Part shown: piece after piece, positions 1-12,505 of the stretch
How the letters are laid out: the number at the start of each line of letters is the position of its first letter
How positions within the stretch are numbered: the stretch's first letter is position 1
Source of the DNA: Turbatrix aceti
Taxonomy: Eukaryota > Nematoda > Chromadorea > Rhabditida > Panagrolaimidae
DNA length: 64,000 bases
Reading direction: 5' to 3'
Assembly (NCBI GenBank): GCA_963969345.1
Contig: OZ017769.1
Span: forward strand, 10,047,725-10,111,724
The notes under the pieces: generated by a model
Told to the model about the DNA's origin: nothing
Seen by the model: the letters and a program-made list of their open reading frames with translations, nothing else
The model's database searches: none
Position numbers and translations under genes: made by a program

Positions 1-2727
1 ACAAAAAACTGCTGACATTTGTAAAAAGTGTTCGCTTGCGTTCGGAATGTTATATTTGGCAAACTCAGTCAAAAAACATGAAAAAGAGAGAAATTTTGTA
101 TTTGGAAAAAAAGCTATGTAAAACAAAAGGACAAGAGGAAGAAATTCAAAGTCAATACGGCAGACTACTTTTCCGGACATGCATCTGTGTCAACTGACAG
201 ACACATCTACACAAATCATGAGGCTACAAATGTTTGGGGTTCCCAATCAACAATGTGCTATACAAAATTTTTTGAATTTTTGAACACATTTTTCAGTCCA
301 AAAAAACGGTAAACTAGATTTGGTCCAGCCCAAAAGGTCTGACTTGATTGGTGTTCAAAAAAAATTGATTTCTATAAGAAGTCTCGGTTCCAACGCATTT
401 CACAAAAAAAATAACAAATCAAGAACATCATTGCACCAAATCACCTGTCTGGGGCGTAGATCAGTTCACCTTTCCTTTCCTACCCCCTCAAGCTATTCGC
501 CCTCTGCAAAACACGATAACAGTGCATAGACATGGTACTCTGACCTGTCCCCTACCTATCTGCATTCCCTGTTTTTTTCGACAGTTAATCAGCGAATAAA
601 TAAATAAATCAGGAAGCCAAAAAACAAACCCATTTCCAGAACATTCCGGGATGGTCTATTTTTTTTAATTTGGTGATTTATTTATTTACTATTATATTTT
701 CATCGATCAATCAAAAGAATTATTTTTAGCTTGTTATCCCCGAATTTACTACGTATTCACCTGGGAACAACAGAAAAGTCAGAATTCATTTTATTATTTA
801 TTTTTCCGTTTTCTACTAAACTAAACAGAAAAAAAGACTGATGTCATGCGTCTTTTTTTTATATTTTTTCCGCGTCTGACGAATTTGAAATTCGTCAGAC
901 ATCACTAAGAGAACAACCAATCGCGAATAAAGAGCCACACCAGCTCACAAGCTTTCACAGCTTTGCCAAACATGCACAAATGGTCATTTTGCCGGTTACG
1001 GCACTGCAGAAAATTCCTGAACGACGCATCATAATTTATCGCCGTTCAAAAAATTTACAACCACCAATAAAAAATCATAACGATGTAAATCAACACCTTG
1101 AATTGCCGAACGAACCCCAAAAGGAACAATCGAACACATCTCACACCCCGACACTCCATTAAAAGTGACCATAAAACAAACCACTACAACCATTCACTAA
1201 AATTGTGTGAGAGGCAGCGCGTCCTAAACCCCCGTAATTTTTTCATCTGATTTTCTTTGCAACCATTGACTGTCTCGTTGTCTCTCTCTTACCCAAAGCT
1301 CCGCCTATTTTTCTGATTCACAAAAAAATTCCTGCGAGAAAATTTTTTTTCTTCTTGGAATTTTTGATTTTTTTTAACAAAGTGGTGATTTTTTGTCTTT
1401 GGTCAACCAACGCTGCAGAATAGAAAAAAATAAAACGAGTGATCTGCAAACGAGCAACCGTTCATTTATCACAAGATGGGAGCTACTAATTTTTTTATCC
1501 ACTATGTCAGGTAAGAGAGAGCGTGACCTCAAGATGTCCTAAAAACAAGTGCATACTGTTCACCTGTTCAAAATTAAAAAAAAAAATTACACTTCATTTG
1601 TTCTGCAGATCGGACCGTAGATGTCAACAAAATCTAAATTTTAATTAAAATTTAAATTTTTCAAACGTATTTACTCAGTAACTTGAAAAAAATGTAAAAA
1701 AAATTAGTAAAACCTAAAAAATGATTGAAAAAAAATTTCAAAAAAGCTACTTTTTAAAAGATTTGTTTGTTTCTGATTTTATGCCTCGGTTTATGTACGC
1801 CGCCACCTACAACGTACAAAAAAAATGTCAGAAGTAACCCAAAAAAGGAAGTGATAAACGAACATATGATTTAGGATATTTCAAGGTCAATTATACACAC
1901 GTTCAGTGTTCATCAGTATTTTTTTCGTTTTCGTTCGATCAAACACTTGAGTTTTTAGGGCAGGACGCCTATTTGAATTTTTTTCTTCAATTTTCAGCTA
2001 ATCTTTAGTAAAAAAAATTTCTCTCGCTATGAAATCATCGTAAACTATCTATTATACGATTCGTAATTCAAACATTTTGTTTTGTATTAAAAAAACATCA
2101 ACTAAACATTTTTTTCTGAAAACACATCATCCCCGTCTCCCAATGAACAACCAACGATCAAATTCAATACAATTCCCATCAGTTCAGTCCGTTTCTCATT
2201 TTCTGTTTCCCATTTTTTTTCAAACGAACAGATAATGGTCAATTTTTTTTCCAGAAAAAAAAAGCGAAAGCAAGCGATGATACGTGTCTGCTAGTGTCTG
2301 GCTTGCTTGAACTATTCTATCGTAAAACACGCAGTCTTTGACCAAAATCGAGACAGACGAGACCCCGGGAGCCCGTAGGGAAGAAGGGAAGAACAACTGT
2401 AGTACTGGTCAGTGCAATGCTACCAGACAGGATTAACCCAACTCCCGCCGACGAAGAGGAGGGGTATTCCCCGTCGATCGGTCCGGTCGGCAAAGGAGAA
2501 GGTAAAGATGACGTCTTACGTATCGGTCTGTCTTATCGGTGGTTTATTAGATAAGCAGAGGGGGCGGGCGATAGATTGCAGATCGCGTCCACCTGAGATA
2601 ATGTTTGGGTTTGAAAAAAATATGGATCAAGAAGATCAGAAATCGTTTAGACAAATATGGATTTTTTTTTTAAATTAAAAAGATTTTCAAAGCATCGGTT
2701 TTCTAATCCAAAAAAATTAAAATCACG
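1..2727. other. Intergenic, no gene recognised
   Basis: AT-rich sequence with many poly-A and poly-T runs. Short reading frames (for example around 320-529 and 980-1162) have no recognisable domain, no codon-like composition and no credible splice context. I see no RNA gene or mobile element boundary here. Confidence 0.6.
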
Positions 2728-2729
2728 TA

Positions 2730-4312
2730 CAGTAGCGACGGAAAGTTTAAGTGTGAATATTAATTTGTTCAGTGCCCTGTTCAAACGTGTTGGTTCAGGC
2801 TCAATTTTTTTTGATAAACACCCTTGCATATAGCCTTAGTATTGCCAAGTTTCAGACAGATTCGTTAGAAAATGGATTTTTGCGATATCGATTTGTACAA
2901 AACGTGCGGCGGAAAGTTTAAGTGTAAGGTACTTTTTGTGCTGTAAAAATGCGTTTTTTAGGTATGATGGCTGAGAATTGCGTTTTTATTACAAGGTGAG
3001 CATGTTTCATCGATTAGAAACACATATAGCTCGATACATTAGCTTTCCTGGAAAAATGGGGATCGCAGACGCTCTTCTCGGAAGCATAGCCGTCTAGGGG
3101 GGTTTCGAAGGCTCTGGAATTCTGGAATTCAGCTTTCTTTTCAATCTTAAGGTTTAAAATGCAAGCAGAAACTATTTTCAGAGAACACAAGCTCAGTGGA
3201 CCCCATGTAACCGCAAACAACATCAAGAAAAATTTTTTTCTGATGTTGAGGTAGAACCTCGACTTGAACCAAGATGATAAAAATGAGTCTCACGAGCGAC
3301 GCCGAGATGCTAAAATTAGGCCTTTAGTTCTGGAACAATTCCTTTATGTTGCCAAACATAATGGACAACCGTTTTTTATTTACCCACACATTTCCACAAA
3401 TAACAGGAGAACGGAACTCGATTTCACAATTTTACATCAACATCAGAATTTTGTGCCGACAAAAAGTCCACTATGACGACGTTTCAAAGGTAGAATTTGT
3501 TCGCAATATCATTTTTTAGTACATTTGACTTGTTTAAAGCAAAAAACCGTATCAGCGTAGTCATTTTTTTGGCAATCATATTCAAGCTCAAATATTCTGA
3601 TGTTGAGGTTTAACAGAATTGCAAGTTGACCACATATATCTTTGCGGAAATGTGTGGGTAAATAAAAAACGGTTGTCCATTATGTTTGGCAACATAAAGG
3701 AATTGTTCCAGAACTAAAGGCCTAATTTTAGCATCTCGGCGTCGCTCGTGAGACTCATTTTTATCATCTTGGTTCAAGTCAAGGTTCTACCTCAACATCA
3801 GAAAAAAATTTTTCTTGATGTTGTTTGCGGTTACATGGGGTCCACTGAGCTTGTGTTCTCTGAAAATAGTTTCTGCTTGCATTTTAAACCTTAAGATTGA
3901 AAAGAAAGCTGAATTCCAGAATTCCAGAGCCTTCGAAACCCCCCTAGACGGCTATGCTTCCGAGAAGAGCGTCTGCGATCCCCATTTTTCCAGGAAAGCT
4001 AATGTATCGAGCTATATGTGTTTCTAATCGATGAAACATGCTCACCTTGTAATAAAAACGCAATTCTCAGCCATCATACCTAAAAAACGCATTTTTACAG
4101 CACAAAAAGTACCTTACACTTAAACTTTCCGCCGCACGTTTTGTACAAATCGATATCGCAAAAATCCATTTTCTAACGAATCTGTCTGAAACTTGGCAAT
4201 ACTAAGGCTATATGCAAGGGTGTTTATCAAAAAAAATTTGAGCCTGAACCAACACGTTTGAACAGGGCACTGAACAAATTAATGTTCACACTTAAACTTT
4301 CCGTCGCTACTG
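2730..4312. mobile_element. Large fold-back MITE, Tc1/mariner type
   Basis: Two near-perfect inverted arms (about 2730-3399 and 3643-4312, roughly 670 bp each) flank a loop of about 240 bp. Both ends begin CAGTAGCGACGG reading inward and are flanked by TA (2728-2729 and 4313-4314), the target duplication of Tc1/mariner elements. The same 70-codon frame occurs in both arms on opposite strands simply because the arms are inverted copies. No transposase is recognisable, so the element is non-autonomous. The arms differ at few positions, suggesting recent insertion or arm-to-arm conversion. Confidence 0.85.
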
Positions 4313-4314
4313 TA

Positions 4315-6839
4315 CTTCAAAAAAATTTATTAAAAAAAATTAATATTTGCATTTGATCAAAAAATTGCAGTATATTATCGTTTTACGATTTTCTCACCGC
4401 CAAAAAATTCACATTTTCTTACTTCATTCAAAAAAAAAAGTTGATAAAAATTGTTCACAAATTTTAAACAAACACCAAAAATCGAACTGAAAATTCATTA
4501 ATTAAAAAAATTGAAAGCCATGTCTCAGAGTCTAGGCAAGAATAATCTATCGTCTTTCACTCTTATTGCAAGCAAAAAAGATAACGTAAAAGGAAAAAGG
4601 TGGATATCATCTTATCTCTTATCCCCCTCTCCCTCCCCCTTCTGTCTAGTTCAAAAACAAAGCACAGAAGTCAACTTCGGCCCTTGTCAAATTCACTCTT
4701 ATCGCTTCCATTAACTTTAACTTTATCTTGATAACTTATCTGTTCGCCCAAGTAAATATCCAACCATAATGGGGTCAAACATGATTTTTCGGAACCCAAT
4801 TCTAAAAAAATTAAAACAAAATTACAAAAATGAAGAAAATCGACAAACGTAAAAATGTGTTTCAAGAAAATAAACTTTATTTTTAATTTTAATTTTTGTA
4901 CTTGCATTGAAAAATTATTAAAAAAAATAGATCAAAAGCGTCCAAAAACCGGATAAGTCAATTTCGGGAAATGAAAAAAACAGGAAAATAGGATGAAACT
5001 TGACGTCGGCGAAATACGCGTAAAGATGAAATTGATAAGCAATTTTTAAAAGTAATAAAACTTTTTTTATAATAATTTGAACAACTAAAATGAATCAAAA
5101 ACTGATTATTTACAACAATTAATGTTAAATGTAAAAAAAGTAAAAAAAAAAAGTAATAAAACGCTGCCGGGAAGAAAATAAAAATACATCCATCTATGAT
5201 AAAAAATAAATACAAATAGCAACTTGAAACCCAAAACACAAGGCAGACAGACAAAAAGTAACGCAAACCCTTTAAAAGAAAAGAAAAAAGACGGCAAAAA
5301 GCCAAACAGACACCAGACAACAAACAAGCAGCAAGCCAATTTCGCGCAGAACAAAAAAAATATTTTTTCAACCCACCGCTAAATCGATAGACAGATTGAC
5401 CAAGTGTGAGAAAAAAAGAGATCGTCGAAAATGGCATGGAAAAAAAACCTAATCGGCATGGGAAAAAAAGAACAAATGCACAGAAATCATTTCAGCAAAC
5501 TGAGTTTTTATTAAAAAAAGAACAAATGAATTTTTTTAATTTAACAAATTGCAGAATAACGCCGAAAAATTAAATTCAAAAACAAAACTACGTTTAAAAA
5601 AACTTTTCTTCAACAAATAAAACCAAAAAAAAATATCTACAAAATTTTTTATCCAATCCTAACCAACAAATCCTCAAAAAATCATCAACAAAGTTCACAA
5701 TTTTTTATTACAAAGATTCTCAGCTTCAATATTCCAAACAAAAAAAAAGAACTGCCGTAAAAATCACATCCTAGCTGCAAAAGAACACGTCCGACCACTC
5801 ATCAAAGGCGTCGTCACTCAGGCAATCCGGTCGGGTCGGAGGACAAATGTCCACTTCTCACCCCCGAATTTATCACAAAATCCGAAACAACTGACAAGAA
5901 TGATTAGTTTTTTTCTTTCAAAAACGTCTAGGCGTTTCTAAACACCCGCCAAAAATAAATATTATACCCGATCCGATTTTTTTATTAATTTCATAAATTT
6001 CGTTTTTAACGTTATTTTCAGAGTTTTGAATCTCAAAAATCCGTTTTTGCCAGTCTGTTTGGCAAAACTGACCTTTTTCTTGGTTGCATTTGACACTATC
6101 CTGCGCCCTGCATGTGATTTTCTTCCCGTAGTCGCAAGTTGCGAGCGATGGCGACGCTGGTGAGCACAAAGAGCGACAACAGCCGTTGCAGCCGCGCGCG
6201 CCGCGGCTGCGATCTTGTTCTGAATCGCCGCAACGATTCACAACAAGGTGCTAAAACGGGTAGGAATGGCCCGGGCTTGGTTTTACGACCCGTGAGGCGC
6301 AAAAGAAACGCGAAAAAATGTTTTTAGTTATATTTTTTGGCCAACATCAGAAAACTTTTCGTGATTATTTTTTTTACTTTTTTAAAGAACGAAATAGAAA
6401 CCTCCAAACATGGCCGGTGCTATTTTTTGAAGAAAATTTTTTTGCAATTTTTTTAGTCCGTGATAATTTTTTTGTGTCTGACTGTAGCATTTTTCAACCG
6501 ATTGCTCATTTTTTTCGTGCTTCCTTATTTTTCCATTTGAATCCATTTCTTTCATCTGACTAAAAACAAACAACCCCAAGTCAACTCAGCCGGTGGTGGA
6601 AGGAATGGGGTGTCATCTACGCAAATGAGGGGTACAAGACAAGACGTCGTCGTCTTTCATCTGGGTTGCCTCTGTTCTGTTGCGTGCCTATCAATGACAT
6701 GGAGAAGATAACTCTTCCCCTCCCTGGCCTGTCCTTCTCAACCCTAAGAACTCAAGGGTTGGCTGTTGGCTGCGTACATGTACGTTTACTCAGGGCAGGG
6801 CACGAAGTATCTACATATCTAGTCCCTTGTCGAGGAGGG
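4315..6839. other. Intergenic, no gene recognised
   Basis: AT-rich DNA. A short GC-rich palindrome-like patch lies near 6130-6300. The open frame at 4958-5437 on the minus strand is a phenylalanine-rich translation of poly-A tracts and is not supported as a gene. Confidence 0.5.
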
Positions 6840-7795
6840 GAAAAGTCAGAGGGGGTAGTAGATGGATGGATATGGCTTGGCTAGGCTTAAGAAAACTACA
6901 GGGGGGGAGGACTCGGCTCCCGCCACCAAAAGCCAGCGGCAGAAGAGGCAAAGGCTAAAGGAGAAGAAGAAGCCTCCTCTTCTGCCGCTAGTCTTCCTTA
7001 TAATCGCGTGGCTTGGCTGGAGAGGGTCCCTGACTACTACTGGCGCTGCCGGCAGCAACCAACCAGCCAACTCTACCAACTCAGCAGCAGTAGTAGTCGG
7101 TCCTCTTTTCTTCTCTTCCTTCCCTGCTGCTCCCCTTGTGAGAGCAGCAGGGGGAAAGAAAGGAAGGGGCACAAACCAACCGCCTGCGACGAAAGCAAGG
7201 AGAGGAGACGACCAAGACCGCCGGCTGGCTGGCTGGTTCGTCTAGTCAACCCCTTTCCTCGTTGTCGTCGCAGGCAGCAGGCAGGCAGGCAGCCTTCCCT
7301 GCCTGCTCTCCCTAGTCGCTGCTCCGTGCTCGCGATGCGCGTGCGCGTGCGTGCATGGATATAGGCGAAGCGTACTCGCATTTTCATAGTCGCTGCTTTT
7401 TTGGAGAGAACGAGAACGAGCACGACACAACTACAACTACAGCAACCACCACCACCAGTAGTAGTAGTAGTAGTAGTTGTACCAGGCATGCATGCACGCA
7501 GGGCTGGCGGGCAGGGGCAGGGAAGGGGAAGAGGAGAGCAAAGCAAGGGGAGAATATACTAGACGTCGGTCGCATCTATCGCTGTTGCTGTTCGCGTCCT
7601 TCCAGCAGACGACGACTACGACTGCTACCCCCAGCCACCCCCTATACTGGCTATTACTCGGGCTGCTGCTCACTGCGCCAGGCTGGTGCTCGCTCCAAAG
7701 ACTGTTCTTCTTCTTCTTCTTGTTGTTGTTGGTTGTGACAACTTTCAAGCTCAACTTACTCGCTAGACATTTTTACTATTCCAAAAACGGATAAG
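6840..7795. repeat. GC-rich low-complexity block with trinucleotide runs
   Basis: Base composition changes sharply to GC-rich and repetitive. There are AGT repeats at about 7457-7477, CTT and GTT runs at about 7708-7735, and GCAGGCAGGCAG at about 7270-7290. Open frames exist in all phases on both strands, which is what low-complexity sequence gives, so I do not call them genes. The block could be the promoter or 5' leader of a gene whose first exon is just downstream. Confidence 0.5.
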
Positions 7796-7807
7796 TTGGC
7801 TCAAAAG

Positions 7808-7852
7808 ATGCTCATTGCACGTGGACTCCTCACCGGATCAATTCTCAATCCG
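7808..7852 (+). CDS. Possible tiny first coding exon (15 codons)
   Basis: An ATG after AAAAG opens a 15-codon frame reading MLIARGLLTGSILNP and ending at GTGAGA, a plausible splice donor in phase 0. It follows the GC-rich block, as a first exon near a promoter might. No downstream exon could be matched. Joining it to the HMG-box exon at 10510 is out of frame, so it would belong to another gene or to an untranslated leader. This is inference only. Confidence 0.2.
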
Positions 7853-7859
7853 GTGAGAG

Positions 7860-9206
7860 ATAAAATATAAAATATTTTTTTGGTTGTTTTTTTTCCATTC
7901 CATAGTACCACTTGACAACACAACACATCTCACGTCAACTAACTCGTGGTTAGTTCATTCGTTTCTAACGGCGAGCGAGCACACGGGGTAGTAGGGATGG
8001 TTAGAGGGGGACAGGGGGGTTCACCTATCATCATCGCCTGCTTCACCTGATGATTTGATTTTCAACCATACCAGAGTCGTCAGCCAAGCCAGCCTACAGT
8101 CGCTGACAACTCGCTCTCCCCCCTTCTCCCCACCTGGTTCGCTCTTCACGCCATGATGGTGTTTGGTCTGTTTTTTTGCGTCGCTGACGACGACGACACA
8201 AAAAATTATTTATTTGGAATTGTTTTCCCAGGAAACTTGTAGGGAAGTCAGAATATATATTTTTTTCAATTTAAAAAAATTCTGTTGTTAAAAATAGGAA
8301 AACATTTTTTGACTTTATTTTTCATTAACCAAAAATTAAGCACTTCTGTGCCATGAAATCCTAAAAAAAGCGGATAAAATCTGCGTTAGACGGTTCTAAA
8401 GATCCCAAACAGACGTCCAATTCAGAAAAAAATTTGTGACGGCCGAAAAGGCGTTTGGTATCGTAATCGGGCCAAGAATATGGTAGAAACGCAAAATGAC
8501 AAAAAATTGCAAAATTCGAAGCGCTTCAAACTGTAGTTCTTAGTAAGATTTTCTAAGAAAAAACAACTGCCCAGATTTCAAACTCATTTCTAACCCAAAT
8601 GCCGAAAAAAAGTTCCAAAAAAACTTTTTCACATTTCAAAATTCTTCAAAGCAATATTTTTTCCTCTCCATAATTCTTAACACCAAAAGCAACACTCACA
8701 TAGCGCAAAAGAATCCATAGCGCAAAAATAAGAATCAAAAAATTAGAAAAAAAACGTAAAACGTGCGTAAAAGACAAAAAATAGGAATCTTCCACCCAAA
8801 ACCAACTCCTACTGTTACTTACCGTTGTTGCGTCGTCAGAACAAGTCGTACCACGTCGAACAGGTAACGACCGGGTCGGAATAGAGTGAAAAACAGGTAA
8901 AAAGGCCCCGAAACAGACAAACAACCGGAAGCCTAAAAAAGTGTATTTTTTTCGTGCGACTTTTTTTACTTGCTTTTACATCCTTGGCATTATGCCCCGA
9001 ATGTCTTTGAACGGGAATTTTGGCGTTCAAAGAATCGAGCGCGTGCGCGCTCCGCCCCTTGAAGGTTATTTTACGCGCCATTTTCTTTCTCTGATCTCTC
9101 TGCTCTTTTGTCGTTGTTGTCAGGCTTTCACAACTGTTCTCTCGTCGCGAACGCACTCGCCTGTTCTGAGCACGCTTTTTGCGTTTTGGTCGTAATCGGG
9201 GGGCAA
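7860..9206. other. Intergenic, no gene recognised
   Basis: AT-rich, with scattered short frames on both strands and no domain that I can recognise. Confidence 0.5.
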
Positions 9207-9214
9207 CTCTGCAG

Positions 9215-9581
9215 CAGGGTGGCGAAACTCCCATGGGAATTAGAAATAGGGGAATTATCCCATGGGATTCCCATGGGAGTCCCATGGGAGTCCCCGGGGG
9301 TATTTTTTGGTACGTTTAAAAAAGTACATGTTCATACAAAAAAGATATCCAAAAACACACTTATTTTATTAATGTAATAAAATTAACAATGAAAATAAAA
9401 TCATTTACCTAATTTGAAAGAAAAAAGCACGCTCCTGCGTAAAATAACGGTGATATTTTAGGCGGGATCGCGCATTTTCAAAATTCCGTGGGGAATTATC
9501 CCCTGATAGATGGGAATCCCGGGATAATTCCCGGGATAATTCCCATGGGACTCCCATGGGAATCCCCTCTTCGCCACCCTG
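9215..9581. mobile_element. hAT-type MITE with CAGGGTGGCGAA termini
   Basis: Termini CAGGGTGGCGAA and TTCGCCACCCTG are inverted copies. The flanks carry an 8-bp direct duplication CTCTGCAG (9207-9214 and 9582-9589), the target length of hAT transposons. The subterminal regions are built from repeated CCCATGGGA palindromes. At 367 bp with no coding capacity it is non-autonomous. A decayed relative may lie near 41.45-41.69 kb. Confidence 0.88.
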
Positions 9582-9589
9582 CTCTGCAG

Positions 9590-10579
9590 TAGTTGTGGTG
9601 AAAGCTGGCAGGCTGAGCTGCAAAGAAAGGGAAGGGGTCGTCGTCAACGACGCAGTGGTCGTTTTTTTTTTCAGTACTCGCTCGCTCGCTCTTCTCCTTC
9701 CTCTCCGGCTTGCTTGCTGGCTGGCTTGGTTATAGGCCTGTCTTCTTCCCCTCTTTTCCCTTCCCTTGCCCGTCTCCAACGCCGCCGAACTACCGCGACT
9801 CTGGCGGCTGCGGCTGGTGGTGGTTGCTTAGCTTGGTCGCGTTTATTTTTCATTCTTTTTGCCTTTTTTACTTGTCGTTTTTCTTTTTTTCCACATTTTC
9901 TCTAAAAAAAAGCCTTACTGGATGTTTCTGATGTTTTTCAAACAATTTGTCTATTTTTTGTTCTACCAGTGAAGTGGACGATGACAGTAAGCCGCAGGTA
10001 GCTTGGTTACGTATTTTTTTGCTTTGAGGTCCAATTTTGATGAAAAATGGGGGGTTTTAGTAGTTTTGCTGACTGAATTGCAGTTTTTTGAAGAATTTCA
10101 TGATTTGAGACTTGTTCTTTGGTTTTTGTGATCTTTCGAAGAGGCACGTATGTCAAATTGCTGGGTCTTGTTATTTGGTGAAGAACAATTTTTTTTTGTT
10201 ATTTTTTGTGGATTGTGAGGTTCTTTTGGGCCTAAAAGCTGATTTTTCTCGTTTGTTGCTGAAAAAATTACCGGAATGACGAAATTGGGGGTTTTAAAAA
10301 ATAACGGTCACAATATCGTATATTTTCCCTTTAGTGTACTGTATTTGCTTAAAGTTTCGTTACTGCGTTGCTCTTTGTATTTTTATGCCTATTTTGTAAT
10401 TTTGTACCTTTTTGATATTTTTTACGTTGTTTTGTTCATTTCGCGTCGAGACCCGCGTTTTTTGTTATGCTTTTATGACTTTTTTTAGTAATGTTGTTAT
10501 CTTTTGCAGCTTTCAATCTCATTCTTCTCCGCTGATCTTTCTTTTACCCACTCATCCTCTATCCACACATCTATTCACA
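9590..10579. other. Upstream region and 5' leader of the HMG-box gene
   Basis: AT-rich. A consensus acceptor ends at 10509 (TTTTGCAG), 70 bases before the HMG-box start codon. This suggests a 5' UTR intron or a spliced-leader trans-splice site. I see no other gene. Confidence 0.45.
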
Positions 10580-10825
10580 ATGGCCAAGGGAGTTGCGAAG
10601 AAGGTCAAGGACCCTAACGCCCCGAAGCGCGCGATGACCGCCTACTTCCTCTGGCTCCAGGAGAACCGCGAAGCCATCAAGAAACCCGGTATGTCGGCTA
10701 CCGCTGTTGCCAAAGCCGCGGGTGCTGCCTGGCGTGAACTCGGCGACAAATCCAAGTGGGAAAAGGCTGCCGAAGACGACAAGAAGCGCTACGAGAGAGA
10801 AATCACCGCCTACAAGGGCCGCTAG
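10580..10825 (+). CDS. Single HMG-box DNA-binding protein
   Basis: The 81-residue protein is almost entirely one HMG box (about residues 12-79), starting with the family signature DPNAPKRAMTAYFLW and containing the conserved W-x-x-L-x-x-xxK-x-x-W and Y-E-x-E-I-x-x-Y helix positions. Proteins of this class (Nhp6/HMG-1-like) bend DNA without strong sequence specificity and act in chromatin and transcription. There is no acidic tail and no second box, so it resembles the yeast Nhp6 layout more than vertebrate HMGB. GC-rich codon use contrasts with the flanks and fits a highly expressed gene. The start is the first ATG after a splice or trans-splice acceptor at 10509. The exon ends with TAG and no further intron is needed. 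Confidence 0.93.
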   Translation: MAKGVAKKVKDPNAPKRAMTAYFLWLQENREAIKKPGMSATAVAKAAGAAWRELGDKSKWEKAAEDDKKRYEREITAYKGR

Positions 10826-11841
10826 ATTAGGACGAACCCATCCTTTTTTTTCTCTCTTCTCCCTCCCCCTCTTCGTCCGGAAAACTGCTGTATTCCATGT
10901 AAAAAGTTTGTTTCTTTTTTGATTTTTGGGGATCGACTCCCGAAGCCCTCTTTTTGATCCCTCACAGTAGTCGAATTTGACATTTTACCTCGATTTTTTC
11001 TCTCGCATCATATTTCTCTTCTCTTGCAGGAATCTCATCGATGCGAAGTTGGATGTCGTTTTTTGTTCCTCTATTTTTCACCACATTGGCCCGCTACTTG
11101 CCCTACACGTCATCTTCCTCGAATTGATGATCGTAATATTCTGTCATGCCCCTCAACTGTCAATTTTGTTCTTTTTTTCCCTTGATTTTTGTTCCTACTT
11201 GATCACGTTGAGTGGATGTGTGATAAAGTGTTTAATAACATGTTTTGTTGGATGAACGGTGGATTCAGGGAGGTTTAACGTGGTCAGAAATTTGCAGTAA
11301 TAGCCAAACGGTAAAAAAAAGTTGCAAGAATATTTGAAAAATGGTTCCGGTGCAAAAATTTGAATTTTCGCGGCGAGACCAATTTTGCATTTTAGCCTTA
11401 TTTTAGCCAGACGTTGTCCGCAACATGCGACACAAGCATTGTTTACAACCGAGCAATGCGGACGTGTTTGAATTTTGACGGCAGATCGGATCATTTGCTC
11501 ATGATCTGATCTGGATCATCTGCGATCTGCTCTGTTCTGACTCGATCCTACCCAAAATCTTGGAATATGGGGTCTAGGTTTGCGATCATGGTTCCCGAGA
11601 ACACTGGTTTCGAAAAAAAAAATGAATTGTTTTTTTGTTGAGAACTATCGTATTCTTCAAAAAACCAGCAATGCGGAAGCGGATGTGTTTTCTAGTGATC
11701 TGATCTGGGATCTGATGTGATATATGAGCTGATCTGATCTGATAAAAACACGTACACATTTTGACTTGCAATTAAAATTTATTAAAATTCAAATCAGTTT
11801 TTTAGAAGAAACATAACTGTTCGCACGGTTATGAAAAAACA
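10826..11841. other. Intergenic, no gene recognised
   Basis: 3' flank of the HMG-box gene, then AT-rich DNA. GATCTGATCTG-like repeats occur near 11495-11530 and 11697-11745 and recur near 17.62 kb. No coding frame is supported. Confidence 0.5.
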
Positions 11842-12006
11842 TCAGGCAGAGTTGCCATCGCAGATGTATTCTGAAACGTAGCAATTCGGCAAGTCGCCAG
11901 GACAGCCATAGTGGCAGAAAAACGGGTTGTGCTTGAAATTTCCTGGATACGCCGTCGAAATAGCCACGAGAGTGAGGAGAAGGAGGAGAGCAATGAAGGA
12001 CTTCAT
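11842..12006 (-). CDS. Small secreted cysteine-containing peptide (54 aa)
   Basis: A 55-codon frame starts MKSFIALLLLLTLVAISTAY, a clean signal peptide with a likely cut after STA (residue about 19). The mature peptide is about 35 residues. Four cysteines lie in C-x3-C-x6-C-x6-C spacing followed by DGNSA and a stop. A TATAAATA box sits about 53 bases upstream of the ATG at typical distance for a short leader. The size, signal peptide and even cysteine number fit a secreted effector, antimicrobial-like or signalling peptide, but I do not recognise the family and claim no activity. No intron is needed. Confidence 0.75.
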   Translation of the reverse strand: MKSFIALLLLLTLVAISTAYPGNFKHNPFFCHYGCPGDLPNCYVSEYICDGNSA

Positions 12007-12058
12007 TGTAGCCGATGGGTTACGACAACTTATACATGTCGCTGCTGATGTAAACTGG

Positions 12059-12066
12059 TATTTATA
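12059..12066 (-). promoter_or_regulatory. TATA box of the small secreted peptide gene
   Basis: TATAAATA on the minus strand, about 50 bases upstream of the start codon at 12006. Placement is consistent with transcription starting about 30 bases downstream. Confidence 0.6.
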
Positions 12067-12505
12067 CTTTCAAAAACAATCTGCATATTAATTTTTAAAG
12101 CATGTCAAAAAGCTGCTACCAAAAAAGAAAATTAAATTTTTCAGAAATCTGGAGGCGGTTTATCTCTCGTGTTCAAATTTCTTTTGTCCCGGTAGATATT
12201 TTGTTGGTGTACGCATACACTGTATTTGTTGTTGTTGATCCAAGTTCTAAAAAATTCCGAATTTTTCAAATTTCCGAAAAAAACCGTTTTTTCGGACATT
12301 TATCGACACGCAATCAAAAAACTGAGTATGTCGTTCGAAAGGAAATTTTGTTTTTAGTCTACCCTGAACTTTTCAGCTTTCTATCGACATTCCGAAGATC
12401 CGTGGATTTTTTCTTCCGAACCCTACTCGATTTTGATCAAAAATTGTCCCACAATTCCAAAAAACACATCAAAATGCTTCAAATATTATTGTCGCGAACG
12501 CGAGG

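Noticed and set aside
3014..4027. Identical 70-codon ORFs on both strands
   Set aside because: They are mirror images within the inverted arms of the fold-back element, with no domain.
4958..5437. 159-codon minus-strand ORF rich in Phe and Leu
   Set aside because: Composition follows A/T runs and there is no promoter, splice or domain support.
6846..7794. Several overlapping ORFs over 100 codons
   Set aside because: All six frames are open because of trinucleotide runs. The translations are homopolymer-like.
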